From Viscum album (taxonomy: Eukaryota; Streptophyta; Magnoliopsida; Santalales; Viscaceae): a stretch of 64,000 nt of DNA. Where the stretch lies: contig OY728143.1 of the NCBI GenBank assembly GCA_963277665.1, forward strand, positions 540,674,394 through 540,738,393, given 5' to 3'. This document shows positions 22,589-35,624 of the stretch, in pieces (within the stretch, counting starts at the first letter, position 1; each line of letters begins with the position of its first letter). Below the pieces are notes generated by a model. That model was not told the origin of the DNA, searched no databases, and was given only the letters and a program-made list of their open reading frames with translations. The position numbers were made by a program, and so were the translations under genes.

Positions 22589-24207
22589 TGTAACATCCCA
22601 AGTAAATAAAAAATATGTATTTACATATTTACTAATATTTTTGAATAAATTATTAATATTACTTTAAAGGGGATTCTATGTTTGATGGTGTACCTAACAC
22701 CCAACAATGAGTTTCATTGAAATCTTATGAAGCACACTAAAAACATAGTAATATTATTGTAAATAGTAGTAAACTTCTAGTTGATGTAATGGCAGGAATG
22801 AAAAGAACTTACAAAAAACTGATTATATACACTTTTCAAATATTTTTTCATTTATTTAATAAATTTAAGATGCTTAAAATTTGAATGAATCCAATTTTAA
22901 GCGTAAATATTATAATATTCTTTAAAAGGTCGATTAACAACATTTTAATGGTGAACCCCTTTTAAATCCTTTTTTTACAAAAATTTATATGTTATACAAA
23001 ATAATATTCTTTTTAGAATTGGGAAATCAAAATTTACTTTGTATAAATTATTGGTATTTTTTTGATAAAGTAAATTTTTAATGAATAGTGAAAACTGTTG
23101 TATTTTAATTCTAATCCTCTTTTTAATATCATTTATTTATATGATTATATTATCTTTTAAATTGGTTTTAAATTGAAATTAGAATATATTTTTTCCATTT
23201 AGTCCAATGGTGGTCATTGGAATTAATTTCACATTGAAATTGGACTTAAACTAGTGTCAATATTTTGATATATTTTGTTTCTTAAAAACATGCTATTTAT
23301 TTTGACAATGGGAATTAATTATTAAATTAATTAATGCAACTTATATGTTTTGAATTTTTTAAAATAGGCATCATTTTTGAAATTAGAATATCAAATATAG
23401 CTTAGGGTGATTTTTTTGTATTTTCCTGAAAAACAACAGTTTTTGATTAATAGTGAAACCACCAATTGGACGTTAAAAAACTGATTTTTCATTTAAATGA
23501 AACATTACCACTTTTTTAATTGAATTTCAAAAATCCGACAAATATGGTTTTCATTAGGATGTAAAATGTGGTTCAATGGGATTTAAAAAAAATCTCTTGA
23601 ATAGTAACTTTTATGTTTTATTAATCGTTATTAGAGGTAATTGGTGTAATTTAAGGTAAAAATAATGTTTTAATAATATGAAATGACCTAGAAAAATGTC
23701 CTACCATTATTGGATCTGTCGTGGCCAACCATGAAAATCCATAGGTCATATTGGGGACCCCATGGGACCACATGGGTAAGAAAATGACATTAATAACTTT
23801 TTATTTAAAGATAAAATAAAAATGTCACATACATGTATTGTTTTACTAAAACAATTTTTACATGGGGTTATTCAAGTAATATTTTTAACTATAAATATTA
23901 ATTAGAAATTAAAAAATATTTCCTACATCATGATAATTGTTTTAAATTTTTAAGGAATTAAATAAGTTAAATTATTTATGACATCATGATGATGCAGTGA
24001 TTACCTCATAAATGAACGATTTAAATAAAATGAAAAGATAATGAAAAATATAAGACCTAATCTTGTAAAAAACCTATTGTATGGGTGTATTTTGAACTCT
24101 TATCACCTCACACCCGAAATATATTATTGTGGGACCTTTAAAATCCTAATCTCATTATATTATAATGTAACATTTTATAACATTCCAAGACTACCCCTCC
24201 TCCATCT

Positions 24208-24214
24208 TATAAAA
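24208..24214 (+). promoter_or_regulatory. Putative TATA box, element A 3' LTR
   Basis: TATAAAA followed by a C-rich leader, in the position matching 17724. Confidence 0.6.
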
Positions 24215-24947
24215 GCCCCCCACCTCTACCACCTTACCCACACCTCTCAAGCCATTCGATCTGCCAAGATCTGATAATTTTATCTCTCCACATCCCTCTC
24301 GTCATCCTAGAATCCTTCCCATAGACAGAAAGATCTTCAAGAAACCCTTTTGGTTCAAACCAAGAGGAGTTACCCGATTTAAAGGAAATATCTTCACTTG
24401 TGTTATTTTTGTTTTATTTTGCTTATCCAACCCAATAAACTATTTTTATTTCTTTATTCTGTAACAAAACCAGAATATTCAATATACTAGGATGTTTTTA
24501 TTAGAAGTATTAGAGTTTCACTTACACACACCTCCGTCAAATGGTTAACGAACATATTGTTTCTGTGGATGACGAATTACTGCCTCCCGAAACGATGATT
24601 GTACTATATTCTCCTACCACCTCTTATTGTGGCCATTATGATGGAACTATAATTATTTATTATATATATTATATTTATTTACTCTTTATTATTCTGTATT
24701 TTATATTTAATGCATACCTTTATACTTTGCATGTTGTGCAAATACGGTAATTTCATTTGAGCAAGTGTGGACTAACACCCCCTCAAGTGATTTGACTCAT
24801 TCATACAATAAATGGAATGTATAAAGAATGAAATTGATGAAATTATGTTACCTATATTACATATATATTATAATGGATTTATAATATATATATCTCTCTC
24901 ATTTGGTTGTAATTCCATTAATGTGACAAAGAAATGAAAGTAGCATT

Positions 24948-24982
24948 CATGCGTACGTATGGCCTACCGTCTCCATGAACGG
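24948..24982 (+). repeat. CGTACGTA/CCGTCTCCATGAACG motif, element A 3' LTR
   Basis: CATGCGTACGTATGGCC then TACCGTCTCCATGAACGG. It differs from the 5' LTR copy mainly at two bases within the TACG repeat. Confidence 0.8.
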
Positions 24983-26650
24983 TGAATTTCATTTTCAAAT
25001 CTCCTAATGTTATGGAATAGTATAAAATGAATATTTAATTGATATAAATGATATTTAAATCATTAATACTATTCTAGAGATTATTTACTTATAAATAAAT
25101 GGACAATAATTTTCAAACAAGTATATTTTTGACTCTTGTACCCAACATCGACAAAAAACATCTGATATGAACTCACATTATTAACCGAATATTATATAAT
25201 TATAATATGGGATATGAATGGAATAATAATATTAAATGGAGGTCATTAAGAAATTATAAATTGACCAATGTTTATTATCCAGGAATATTATGGAATGAAC
25301 AAGACAAGTCGGACTTGAGGTAAGGTATCTGACCTCTCTCTTTATTTTCAAGTAACATATTTTATATCATTTCATTTATGATCCAGGTTACTATGTTAGA
25401 GGATGTTATTTTAAATTCACCATACTGTAATTTTTATTTTTTTATGATTATATACCCCCTCTTACTGTCATCAATTCATTTTTGGATGTTTTACGTGGCA
25501 CCATTAGGCTGCTGAATTTTCGTAAGGGATCCAACCTCTCTCTTCTTTTTAAGTACTCTCTTTTATGTAATTTATTTTAATATCATCTTTTTTATGTTTG
25601 GGGATTTTATTTTATATTCCTCATTATGTATATTTTATGTTCATTTTATGATAGACCCTATTTTATCTCATAAATCCAATTTTGGATGTTTTATGTGGCA
25701 CCGTTAGGCTGTCGAGTTTTCGTAAAGGATTTTTCATCTCACTTTTATTCCCATGAGATTTATGCTACATTTGCCACCATTTCCTTTGCGTGGTGTATGT
25801 ACTTCCCATTATTCTACTCTTTGTGTAATATAATTTCATTTATGAGTATTTACATCAATGTTTTATAGTCCTTCTTTCATGGGGTGTACGTTACGAAAGT
25901 TACCCAAGTCGGTAAGGGAACCTTTCACCCTAATCATATTAAAAAGACTTCTTAATGTTATGCCTTTTAATTTACATATTATGATGTTGGGATATGTTCT
26001 TATATATCCTTATTGATGTAAATTTTATGTCCCAGTTATGAGATACTGTTTTCTCTCTCATCAACTCATTTTATGAATTTTAATGTGACTTCGTTAGGAT
26101 GTCGAATTCTTGCAAGGGATCTTCTTAACTAAAATTCAATCATTCAGGTTAAAATTGTACACCTTGAATATGACATACTATGAATATGTGTGAATGACTT
26201 AGATTGTTTTCTTGTTAATATCTACCTATATTGGGTGTATTTATATTTGTCACACATAAATTATTTAATTGATTTATCCTTAATCTAAGAATACCATCCT
26301 TGTATGGGACTTCGTCTCAATCTCCTTTCATTAAGACATATTTTTCTCTAATAAAAGACTTTCTTTTATACGCTGTGTAAACCCCATTAACTTTTACTTT
26401 TATTCAAAATGAATCTTTTCTATATGAAGAGTTTTACTAAACAAAAAAATTATATTTATTTTTAACGTATGCGGTGACAATGACCTTTCCGCCACCACGA
26501 GTATTATTTGATCCTTGGCTTCCCAACAAGCCGTAATGTTTCAAAGAATATAAATACCATATACAATTTTTTGTATTTTTTGTGTTGATAATTGTTTCGA
26601 TAATGGATTTGTTTTGTCAATATATTTAGGTGATACATTGTGATTGAAAT

Positions 26651-26938
26651 GTGGGAAAGTTTTCTTTCCTTTGTAATTGTATTATGTGTTATTATTTTTT
26701 AATGGTACATGGACATTTGACGGGAGGTTATGTGATAAACCATATAATGGGTGGTTCCATGAATACCAGGATGGGTGGTTATGTTATAACCTCCAATGCA
26801 TTGGGTATGGAAGTTGGCCGTATGGCTAGTCCATTAGTGATATTTGTGGATGTCGACCATGTGGTTATTCAATTTAATTATGTTTATGTCCCATGTTACC
26901 ATTATATGTTAAGTGTTCTTTGTCTGGGTTTATGGTAA
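26651..26938 (+). other. Recurring small open frame in LTR (copy 2)
   Basis: The frame contains GHLTGGYVINHIMGG and RMGGYVITSNALGMEVGRM, matching the copies at 20183 and 48629. After RMASP the frame shifts, so the C-terminal half is unrelated to the others. Function unknown. Confidence 0.35.
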
Positions 26939-27384
26939 TCTTTTTATTACAATGGATAAGTGGTGATATTCTATTTAGTGAATAGTATTTTCGACTTCGT
27001 AAAGGTGAAAAGTATTACTTTGATAAAGTATTCATGGTTTACTTGTTGTTCTGAAAAACTAACAGTTTTCCTTCTTTGTGTATCCTTTACCGGGATTTTT
27101 ATACTCATCCCATGTTTTTGAAATGTTTTCCACAGGACTGAAAGATGAATAGGGCCAAGGATGATATTAAGGAAAGACATGCTATCTAAAACATGCAAAC
27201 TAGACATGTTTCTTTTAAAGAGTTTTTTATTTTATGGAATCTTAGTAGAAGTGTCTACTTTGTAGTCTTTTGAGATGTAATAGTTATGTCCTAATTCTCC
27301 ATAAATGTAAACTTGAAAAAATCATCTATATGAATTATTCATTTAATTCATTATTATGTAATGTTATAAGGCTGGGTCGTTATA

Positions 27385-27389
27385 ATTAT
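27385..27389. repeat. Target-site duplication of element A, right copy
   Basis: ATTAT, identical to 16156-16160. Confidence 0.75.
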
Positions 27390-27600
27390 AATATAATTAT
27401 TTTTGATATGAAAAATATTTATATCCTGATTTACATTCTAGTGCCATGATTTAAATATCAGGATCGACGATATAACATATCATGTCACATGCGATGAACA
27501 ATGCAAATATTACCCAAAATGAAACCATAACATTGGATTGTTAACAAGAGGTTATATAAGGTTATAATCAAACCATATATGCAATAGTGTATATAAATAT
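27390..27600 (+). mobile_element. 3' LTR of element F, second part
   Basis: The sequence from about 27450 aligns with LTRs B1 and B2 read on their minus strand. For example, TTACCCAAAATGAAACC, then ATAACATTGGATT and CATATATG match the B2 stretch at about 37000-37100 with its TTACCCAAAACGTTAC and CATATATGATATT. It therefore continues the LTR broken at 16160. Similarity ends near 27590, before the LTR end is reached. Confidence 0.65.
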
Positions 27601-27622
27601 TCCTCTATAAAAGGTTTAAAGT

Positions 27623-27748
27623 AAACATATATTTATTAAAATTGATCATGTTTGCTTTGATGATCTAGTTGCTAAAATACTGACAAAAAAATTGTCAGCA
27701 CATGTGTGTGAGACGTATTAGTTGAACCACAATGTTAAGACACCTCCC
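27623..27748 (+). pseudogene. Possible Ty1/copia RNase H end fragment
   Basis: One frame gives KHIFIKIDHVCFDDLVAKIL followed by TKKLSAH, a stop, then VKTPP. The order resembles the end of copia pol, where TKHIEIDCHFVR is followed by QLADIFTKPL and a short tail. Only about 40 codons are recognisable and several key positions are changed, so the call is tentative. It lies where the F LTR breaks off. Confidence 0.35.
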
Positions 27749-29430
27749 AATTCTTGTAGATTATATGAAAATCTCATATACACAGTTTAATTAACTATTT
27801 TAATATATATTTTAATGTGATGATATATTATACGGGAGATATGATCTAGTGGGAGCGTATTTCTGATCTCTCCAATTTAAAAATATTGGTTTGGGGTTTA
27901 TCGACAGTGAGGTATATTAGACAAATTCAGTGGTAAAAAAAGGTTAATTAAATGAATTTTTGTTACAGAAGAATAGATAAATGCGATTTTCTTGGAATTT
28001 CAAGGGGTGAAATTTTAATTAGGTGTTGTGTGGAAAACATTCGGGCATGTAATTCCTTTGGAACACAATGAGCCTTCATTGTTATGTGGAATCAATTTAA
28101 GGAATATAAATCTTATGTGACATGATGATAATTCATTGTTATAAGGAAATAATAAAATCATAACTAAAATAGAGTATCTGGTAAATCATTATGTGCTCAA
28201 TAACATGATAACTGAATTCATTATTCCCATATTTTTTCAACATTATTTTTTGATCAAGAAGACATAAAGGTTTTCTATGTTGTGTGGATGGTGCATTATT
28301 GAATTTTTCTACATATTACCAACAATCCCAAAGGGAGAGATTCTTGGAATCATTGATTGTTTTATGTAGATAGATAATGGTTTTACTTCAGTCCTCACAT
28401 AGATTATCATGTAGTTTGTAAGGAATAAGATCATACATTTCAAGAAGATAGTAGTATTGAAGAGTGATTTGTTTTTCTAGAGTTTTCCGAATTTTGGTGT
28501 CCTAAAATTGTGGAATAGAGAATCATTTTTTTCGAAAATGTCTTTGTTCATAATATTGAAGATGTATTGGAAACTTGTCCACAGTGAATGTTTCTAGTTA
28601 ATTATATGATATTATGGAAATGGAAAACAGTTAGTGAAAGATTTAAATTTGTGTGAAAGACGAGGTGTCATGGAAGAGTCATACATGCCCAATGCAATGT
28701 CATAACAAGTTTTGCACATGTGGATAGAAACTTCCATGTAGGGTTATCAAGGCCTAAAAATAGGCAGAAACCCCCACTCAAGAAGTGAGGAATTTCCCAA
28801 TGAATATAAGGTTTCTCTACCACAAGAATGATTTATGCATGAAATATTTATCCGCATTTAAACATGGGTTCAAATGTTCATTTAGTCTACAATGACCATG
28901 TGAAATGTCTGGTGTAGTTATGTGAAATATAATGACTACATGGAATGTAAGTGATTTAATGATCGTCTTATTGCATGAAAATTCCAATTCTTGTGCACAA
29001 TAACAGATGTTGCATGTAGGTGAATTGTTGAGACTGTAGCAAGCATTTTATATATGGTTTATTTGATCAGTGGGTTCATGTTATTCAATTGAATACATAA
29101 ATGGAAGAAGAGTCTCGTATAGGAAGCAGATAAATAATTCAATTCAAATATATTAAAGAGACATTCAAATTGATAAACATAGAAAGGCTTATCTCACAAA
29201 CATGATATTTTTGGAGTCAACGGATGTGTTCCACTGTACATTGTCTCCTGTCACAAAATTCCTTTATAGGATGGTTTTCTTTGACAAAGTGATTATGTCT
29301 AAATTCATGTACTCGAAAACTAGTGATGATTTATGTAATAAGGTATGATTAACACATTATCAGTGAATAATCAATGGACTAGACCTCCGTGGTGAACTAG
29401 TTATACTATTTTGTCAACTCATTGAATGTT
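27749..29430. other. Decayed repeat DNA, unassigned
   Basis: No intact frame. Around 28275-28310 a short CCVDGALLN reading on the plus strand recalls the CVDYRALN block of gypsy RT, and YHVVCKE at about 28402 recalls YHQVRMKE. The spacing is roughly right for one RT, but the stops between are many. I regard a very old plus-strand gypsy RT as possible but unproven. Confidence 0.3.
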
Positions 29431-32400
29431 ATTATTTGAAGGGCATAACAGATACCTACCAACATGGGAACAACATCCATATCCTAAAAAGATATACAAG
29501 ACACCACGATTCACCCCTCATCTCTTAGGGTATTCCAAGGTCCTTAATCTATATCTCCCCGAAGGGATAATATATCAACCTATGTACCAAGGGAATTAAA
29601 TTACAGAACAACTAATCCATACACACACATAGGGTATTCTTAACTATCAATCCCATACCTGGTCCCCTGGGAGCACAAAAAAACGCATCCCTCCAAGGAT
29701 ACCCAAAGCTAAAACTCATGTTGACGTATCACTTACCAATCACTCATAAGAACCAACATTCTATCCAAGAACTATCTCGTGGATCATCCTAATGTATCCA
29801 TCAATGGACCAAAACCATACAAGAACCAACATCATGCCAACAAGGAATCAAAATGAAGTCTCATACCATTTAGAAATTCTAAATAGATGACCATGGAATC
29901 TAAATATTACATTACTAGAAAACAACCCACTATGGGAAACCACATGATAACCACAAAATCAAGTCAACACCATTAAGGAAACTGGACATAATTGCCATCC
30001 AGAATTGTCTTCCAAGACCAAAGGCCACAACCACAATGACACTTTAACATAGGGTCCAAACATCCACAAATATATTCATGAGAATCTGCTCTTAATAAAC
30101 ATTTGAAAATGCATATTTCCTTAGATATAATACTCCACCCTACCATTCGATATCTTTCAAAATAATATCAATAAACTCCCCTTTGCATGACCAGGATATG
30201 AAAATCACTTAGATCACAATCCTCACCAATGAATTGTGGATCATGACACAATCCATGGGAGGTTTCTAATACAAAACCATGAATAAATCTAGCTACTGAA
30301 AAAAAATTATTCTTCAATGAAAAGCCTCAATATGACCTCGAAATCTTAAAAGGATCCCATAACCATGATCTATGCTGATAAATTCTTATAATGTACTACT
30401 CAAAAGTCAAATTCTTACATATATGAAAAAAAACACCAATATAATCTATGCTGGAAATAGTAATTTTCACATAATATCGAGTTGATGGTGTGTACAGTCA
30501 ACACCCCACCAGTACATGTACTTATAAATTTCAATATAAACATGGGTTTTTGATTTGTAATTCTAAATGGTTAGTAACTAAAGTACATGACGTGTAATTT
30601 CCAAACATCATATGTCTATCAACATTTTCACATTTCTAGTATCATAACATTATAATACAAAGCAATGTTTATTTAAATTACACAGAACATATAATATCGA
30701 TATTTTGATTTTCCCAAAAAGGAAATAACACATGGAATGCATTTATTGAACCATATGTTGTGTAGTTGGGGTTTTTGAATGAGTATCACCTACAGTAATA
30801 ATGAAATCATCATTTTCTACCAAATATGCATTGGTCAATACCATTAGGCTCCTTAGAACCCGTTATAAGGAAACAAAACATAAAAAATATTAATAGATGG
30901 GGTTCTTGGAATTGAAATACTATGTGTTATAAACAAGGGCACCTTAGGTTCAAATCTCCTCTTAAAAGATACGTCACATTTATCTATTCCTGATCTACAC
31001 CATGGTTGATGTCCAGTGGTATCTTCATCATATAACCTTCTTTATATGACTATATCACACAATATCGAGTCATAGCCCCCCAAATTCATTTTATATGAAC
31101 CCAAAAATTAGATGGTTGTGTGTTTAATTAATTTAAATAATTAATTAATCACCCATTGAATATTTTTCCAAAGTACCAGAACACCAATAATGTTTATAAC
31201 TAAATTATAATAAAACCCCATTCTTGAATTAACCATGGATTCATAATATCAATCCCAAGACAAATTAAATAAATTTCACCACAAAATCATTGACAAATAA
31301 TTAAGTATTTATTATTTAAAATATTATAAATTCCTCCAATATTCCAACTACTCATAATTCCACAGAACTCATATCATAGTGAAAAACCACTGGTCTATGA
31401 CCAAAATATGTTTCAAAAAAAAATGTATTATCCATGGTTTTGAGGTAAATTCCTATTGTACCACTAATGAGAATCCAATAATTAATATTTAAAATCAAAC
31501 TCAAAATTCAAAAACATGGATAAGTAAGGTCTATACTACCTCCACAAAATAATCCTTATTGTCCTGGAAATCATTAGATTTATTTGAATCACATAACTCG
31601 TCCTACCATGGTTGAGAAACATAAATCAACTTAATGACTTCTAGTTAGAGATACCAGCCGAGTTTTTTGGCATAACTCCTTTGACAGGGCATAAAATCCA
31701 TAAATGACCAAGGAATTTCTCTTTATGATTCAAAAGTAACCATGATGACACATACTGGTACCCTTCTATATTAATACATCACATCATAATTTAAAAATCA
31801 TCATTATGGTCATGGTGCTTTCCAAAAAAGATCTCAACCCACATTTATATATTTAGATCCTTGATGTGTCCCTTCAAAATAGTCTCTTTTAAATACACAC
31901 CATCAGCAGTACACTAAACCACTAAACACGGCCCATACTACATCCTCAACCCAACCCCTATTAGATTTACATAACCTCGCATGATCTTATACTCCCCATG
32001 ATTAGAGTATCATTAAAATTTCGACAAGAATAAATGTATTTTCCATGGGCCATTCCCCATTTACGACAAACCTCAGATCATGAATTGGTCATCCTGTTGT
32101 AACATGAGTGACGGACAAAATAACTAAAGCCATAAATTCCAATCATCTGAGAACAACACTCATGGAATTCAATGATATCTAATCTACCAAAATTATCTCA
32201 CCCATAGAATTATAATGGTTCACTATCAACTATAACGCTTCTCTGTCACTAATCCATGAGTGAAACTACCCATGATTCCCCTAATCAACCCTATAAGACA
32301 TATATGTAACATGGCATAATTTCCGTGATATATTAGATTAATCAGGATGATATCATGATATTGGTCTTCATTATCTCAAAATTATGAGTATACTAATATA

Positions 32401-33879
32401 TCAATGATTAATACCACTACAACCTCATCTGTTCCTGAACATCATTGTTCTATACCAAGGACCTCGGGTCACCATGACCACAAGTCCCTCATTACAACTG
32501 TTATGATTTTCAGCACACTCAGGGATGCGTAGCAATATCATGCATCACAAATGTTCAATTTTGTAACCTCGGATCCAAAAACAAAGCAATAAAGTGCATC
32601 ACCAGTGGTCTCATCTCTGTGATTCATATATCACATAACTGTTACAATCCTTTATGTACCCCAACCAAATATCATTCTCTAAATCAAAATTGTAACATCT
32701 CAAATTAACCTAGATCATAGTCCCTAGCAATGGAAACTCATGTAATTTGTGTTTTATCAATCCAAATCAAGACACTAGTTTTAATAATCCTATAAAATAA
32801 TTTTATTGGAATTAACAATGAATTAACTATCCACTATCGAAACCAACCACAATGTGGAACATTAGAAAATAGTTGCACGATTATAAAAAACCAATTGAAA
32901 TCCAATGAGTATAAGACTCAATATAATTTTCACCCTTAGTTCATGATTTCAAAAAAATTCAAATGAATCTATCTATTTTTCATTAACACAATATAATGAT
33001 TAACTAAGTTGACCCCTCTACGATTCAATATCCCATGTAAAACACCTCTGAATCCCTTCTCTTGTTTCGTGTCAAAATGACACTAGGCTATCATAGGTAG
33101 AACTACCGATCAATACCCACATTTCACGTCACAAGGTCAAACCACCTAAGTATACACAAATTAAATAAAGGAAAAAACTCTTAGGACACAAACATGAAAA
33201 CATATTATGTTCACACAACATTATTACATCCAAAAAAACTCTTCTAGGGCCCTTCTCCTTCAATGTGTCATACCATCCAACTACCCAAAACTAGGGTTCC
33301 CATTATCTCAAAGCATCTGCACCTTAGAATTCTCCCAATTTGACCAGGATATACTAATAAAATCAAAAAACCACCCAAAATTGGAAAAAATTTATAATAA
33401 CACCATGCTGAACCACTATCATCACTACTCCAACAATTAAAAATAGATTAACATGCTTCGTCATCGACAAAAACCTCATGAAAGATCCACGCAATCATAC
33501 ATCAAAAAGAAATCCATAAAATCACAAATTGGAAGGCCTACAAAATGGGGATCCAACATGTCTATCATGATTAATGATAATAGGTTTTCCTTTATATTCC
33601 ATGAGTCAAAACCATGTCACATGCCTCCATCCGGTAATCAATGAGCTGAAAATAAATCATTTACCATCAAATATAGACAATTAGGTAGTTGCTCAATGGG
33701 AACATCTTTTACAACTACAACAAAAAAATTATAGAACATCATTCCCAGTACTGAGTAACCTAGAATTCATATAAAACTTGGTATTCAAAAAACAACATAC
33801 TAATATCCAACAAAATATCCAAATAATCCTGATTTCTCTTATCTACCAAACCCCCTTTGGTGATGTAATAGAAAAACAA
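29431..33879 (-). mobile_element. Old minus-strand gypsy layer C, left block
   Basis: Heavily decayed DNA without coding frames. Parts align in the same orientation with 40430-42000: the CATAGGGTCCAAACATC stretch at about 30050 against 40553, the GGATCCCA region at 30354 against 40850, and the AATTAATTAA region at 31130 against 41630. These are therefore two copies of one repeat. The minus-strand primer-binding site at 33880 assigns strand. Which parts are LTR and which are internal I cannot settle. Confidence 0.45.
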
Positions 33880-33894
33880 CTGATCTGATACCAC
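33880..33894 (-). other. Minus-strand primer-binding site (layer C)
   Basis: On the minus strand GTGGTATCAGATCAG follows an LTR-like end GGGACATTAAAAA. The TGGTATCAGA core is the plant initiator-Met tRNA type. It implies a 5' LTR lying to the right (33897 upward) and internal DNA to the left. Confidence 0.65.
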
Positions 33895-33896
33895 TT

Positions 33897-35619
33897 TTTA
33901 ATGTCCCATAAAAATTCCACTAAAACTGGTCCTTTGAGCCAGTTTTCTAGATGGCCCCACGAGCACCTCCTAATATGTAAGGGGATACGTACTAGTAGAA
34001 GGGGTGTAATGGTGGTCCTTTAATTGAATTATACCCTAATATCTATGTACAAAACAAGATGTAAATAACTAAACATAAAACACCAAAAATTAAAAGGGTA
34101 AATAAATAAGAAGAAACTAAACATAATACAAATATATGGAATATAGTAACACCCAAATATCCATTTCGAATATTAAAAATGATCTCCAACAATGGTGATC
34201 ACATATAAAAAATAATGAACTGAAAAATACATATATCATTCTCTTCTTCTTAATCTATTATGAATCTCATAACCAGTCTCTAGAAACATATAAAACTAAT
34301 CTAGCAACACAAGTCCACTCCACATGAGCATCCCGCTCAACTATGAAATCAGGGGCCTTATAATGATCCATCATGCATCCATTATCCACCAGAAAGAAGG
34401 AATTTATCCTTTATATAAAATAAGGGTAATATACAGGTGGTGATAAATAAAGTTATTTAGGTTATCCCCAATGGTTAATCTATAACTAATATTATATGAT
34501 CATGTTAATGAAATATAATCATTTCAGAAAAAAAATAAAATATACAAAATTTAAATAAATCAAATGTCAAACCTTATGTATAATACCTCGATTAACCATT
34601 ACTATATTGTCTGAAGACAATGTTTCTCTGACCCCATCTCTATTACCATGCATCCCAAATTACCTATGGATTATATTTATATTAAAGTGACAAAAAATAT
34701 GGAGAATCTAGAAACCCATCTTACGATAGTAATATATTCTGAGAAACATATCCATGACATCCCATACCATGTCCTCATAACCCCTAACATAATCTCTTGT
34801 TGGGTTCCTCCAGACTTATATTCATGTTACCACACAATGGCAAAACAATGCATAGATCATATTATTAAAAACTATCTCATCTACCATAAACTAAAATCCC
34901 TGAGATTTAGTCCAATCCCATACCATATATAAAATTATAAAATCATCAAGCATTATTATGATATATTAAAAGTGAATGTGAATCATCATTCCACCATCCA
35001 TATTATCTAGTATACCATTAAATCTGAGAGAATCAAGATGTCCCATAAGAAAATATTATACTATATGTGTCTTTATTCATAGTATGACACAAAATATATA
35101 TCATATTATTTATTCCCTTACCCATATTCTAGTAACCATATATGTATATATATATATATAACATCAGTGGTTCCCAAAGCATTAGTCTTACCCAACCGAT
35201 GGAGAAGGATCATCACCCCATAATACCTTCTCCACATGGAATGACATACTCACCCATAGAATATGTCTGGTCTATAACCAAGAAGTATACTATTTGTTTC
35301 CAAATCCTTAGTCTGACAACATATCAATTGTATACCCTAGGTTCGCAGAACATCAGCCTAACAACTATCCACACATATTTGATGTCACACAATCTATACT
35401 TAATGTATAAATAGATCATAGAAACAGAATATTGCAATCAAACCATTAAAAATTTCATTAATATATATAGATAATATCATCTATCATTTTCCAATAGATA
35501 TATCTAGAAAAATATATATGGACCATATATCCTAATCTCACATCCATAAGGTCCCCAACAAGTAAACATGATTTCAAAATTTGGAAACCCAAAAATATAA
35601 AATCTGACTCTTGGGAACA
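33897..35619 (-). mobile_element. LTR of layer C, part left of B2
   Basis: Plus-strand text starts TTTAATGTCCCATAA, the complement of a plausible LTR end next to the primer-binding site. It continues to the insertion point of solo LTR B2. A short (AT)n run lies at about 35149-35161. No gene is visible; frames at 34648 and 35142 have no recognisable domain. Confidence 0.4.
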
Positions 35620-35624
35620 ATCCA
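35620..35624. repeat. Target-site duplication of solo LTR B2, left copy
   Basis: ATCCA, repeated at 39977-39981. Confidence 0.8.

Larger units (their letters stand above)
16161..27384 (+). mobile_element. Element A: complete LARD-like gypsy derivative, 11.2 kb
   Basis: Two LTRs of about 4.75 kb flank only about 1.68 kb of internal DNA, with a primer-binding site after the first LTR and a polypurine tract before the second. Perfect 5-bp ATTAT duplications flank the whole. The internal part has a short gag-like start, a SINE insertion and a stub of the pol C-terminus, but no protease, RT, RNase H or integrase. That layout fits a non-autonomous large retrotransposon derivative, presumably moved by proteins of an E-like element. 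A hand comparison of 18421-18480 with 24900-24959 gives 7 differences in 60 bases between the two LTRs, so it is not recent. It sits inside the 3' LTR of F. Confidence 0.85.
22589..27384 (+). repeat. 3' LTR of element A
   Basis: 4796 bp, start TGTAACATCC, end CGTTATA. Co-linear with the 5' LTR: TATA at 24208-24214, CpG motif at 24948-24982, six-unit tandem array from about 25308, recurring frame at 26651. The frame is shifted after about 50 codons. Followed by the ATTAT duplication. Confidence 0.85.

Noticed and set aside
28240..28760. Plus-strand gypsy RT
   Set aside because: Only two short blocks (CCVDGALLN and YHVVCKE) are suggestive; too weak to annotate as a gene remnant.
32693..32710. 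Plus-strand LTR start TGTAACATCTCAAATT
   Set aside because: It resembles the TGTAACATC start of A and E, but no purine tract precedes it and the sequence after it does not match any LTR here.
34648..34932. 94-codon plus-strand frame
   Set aside because: Antisense to the presumed minus-strand LTR of layer C, with no recognisable domain.
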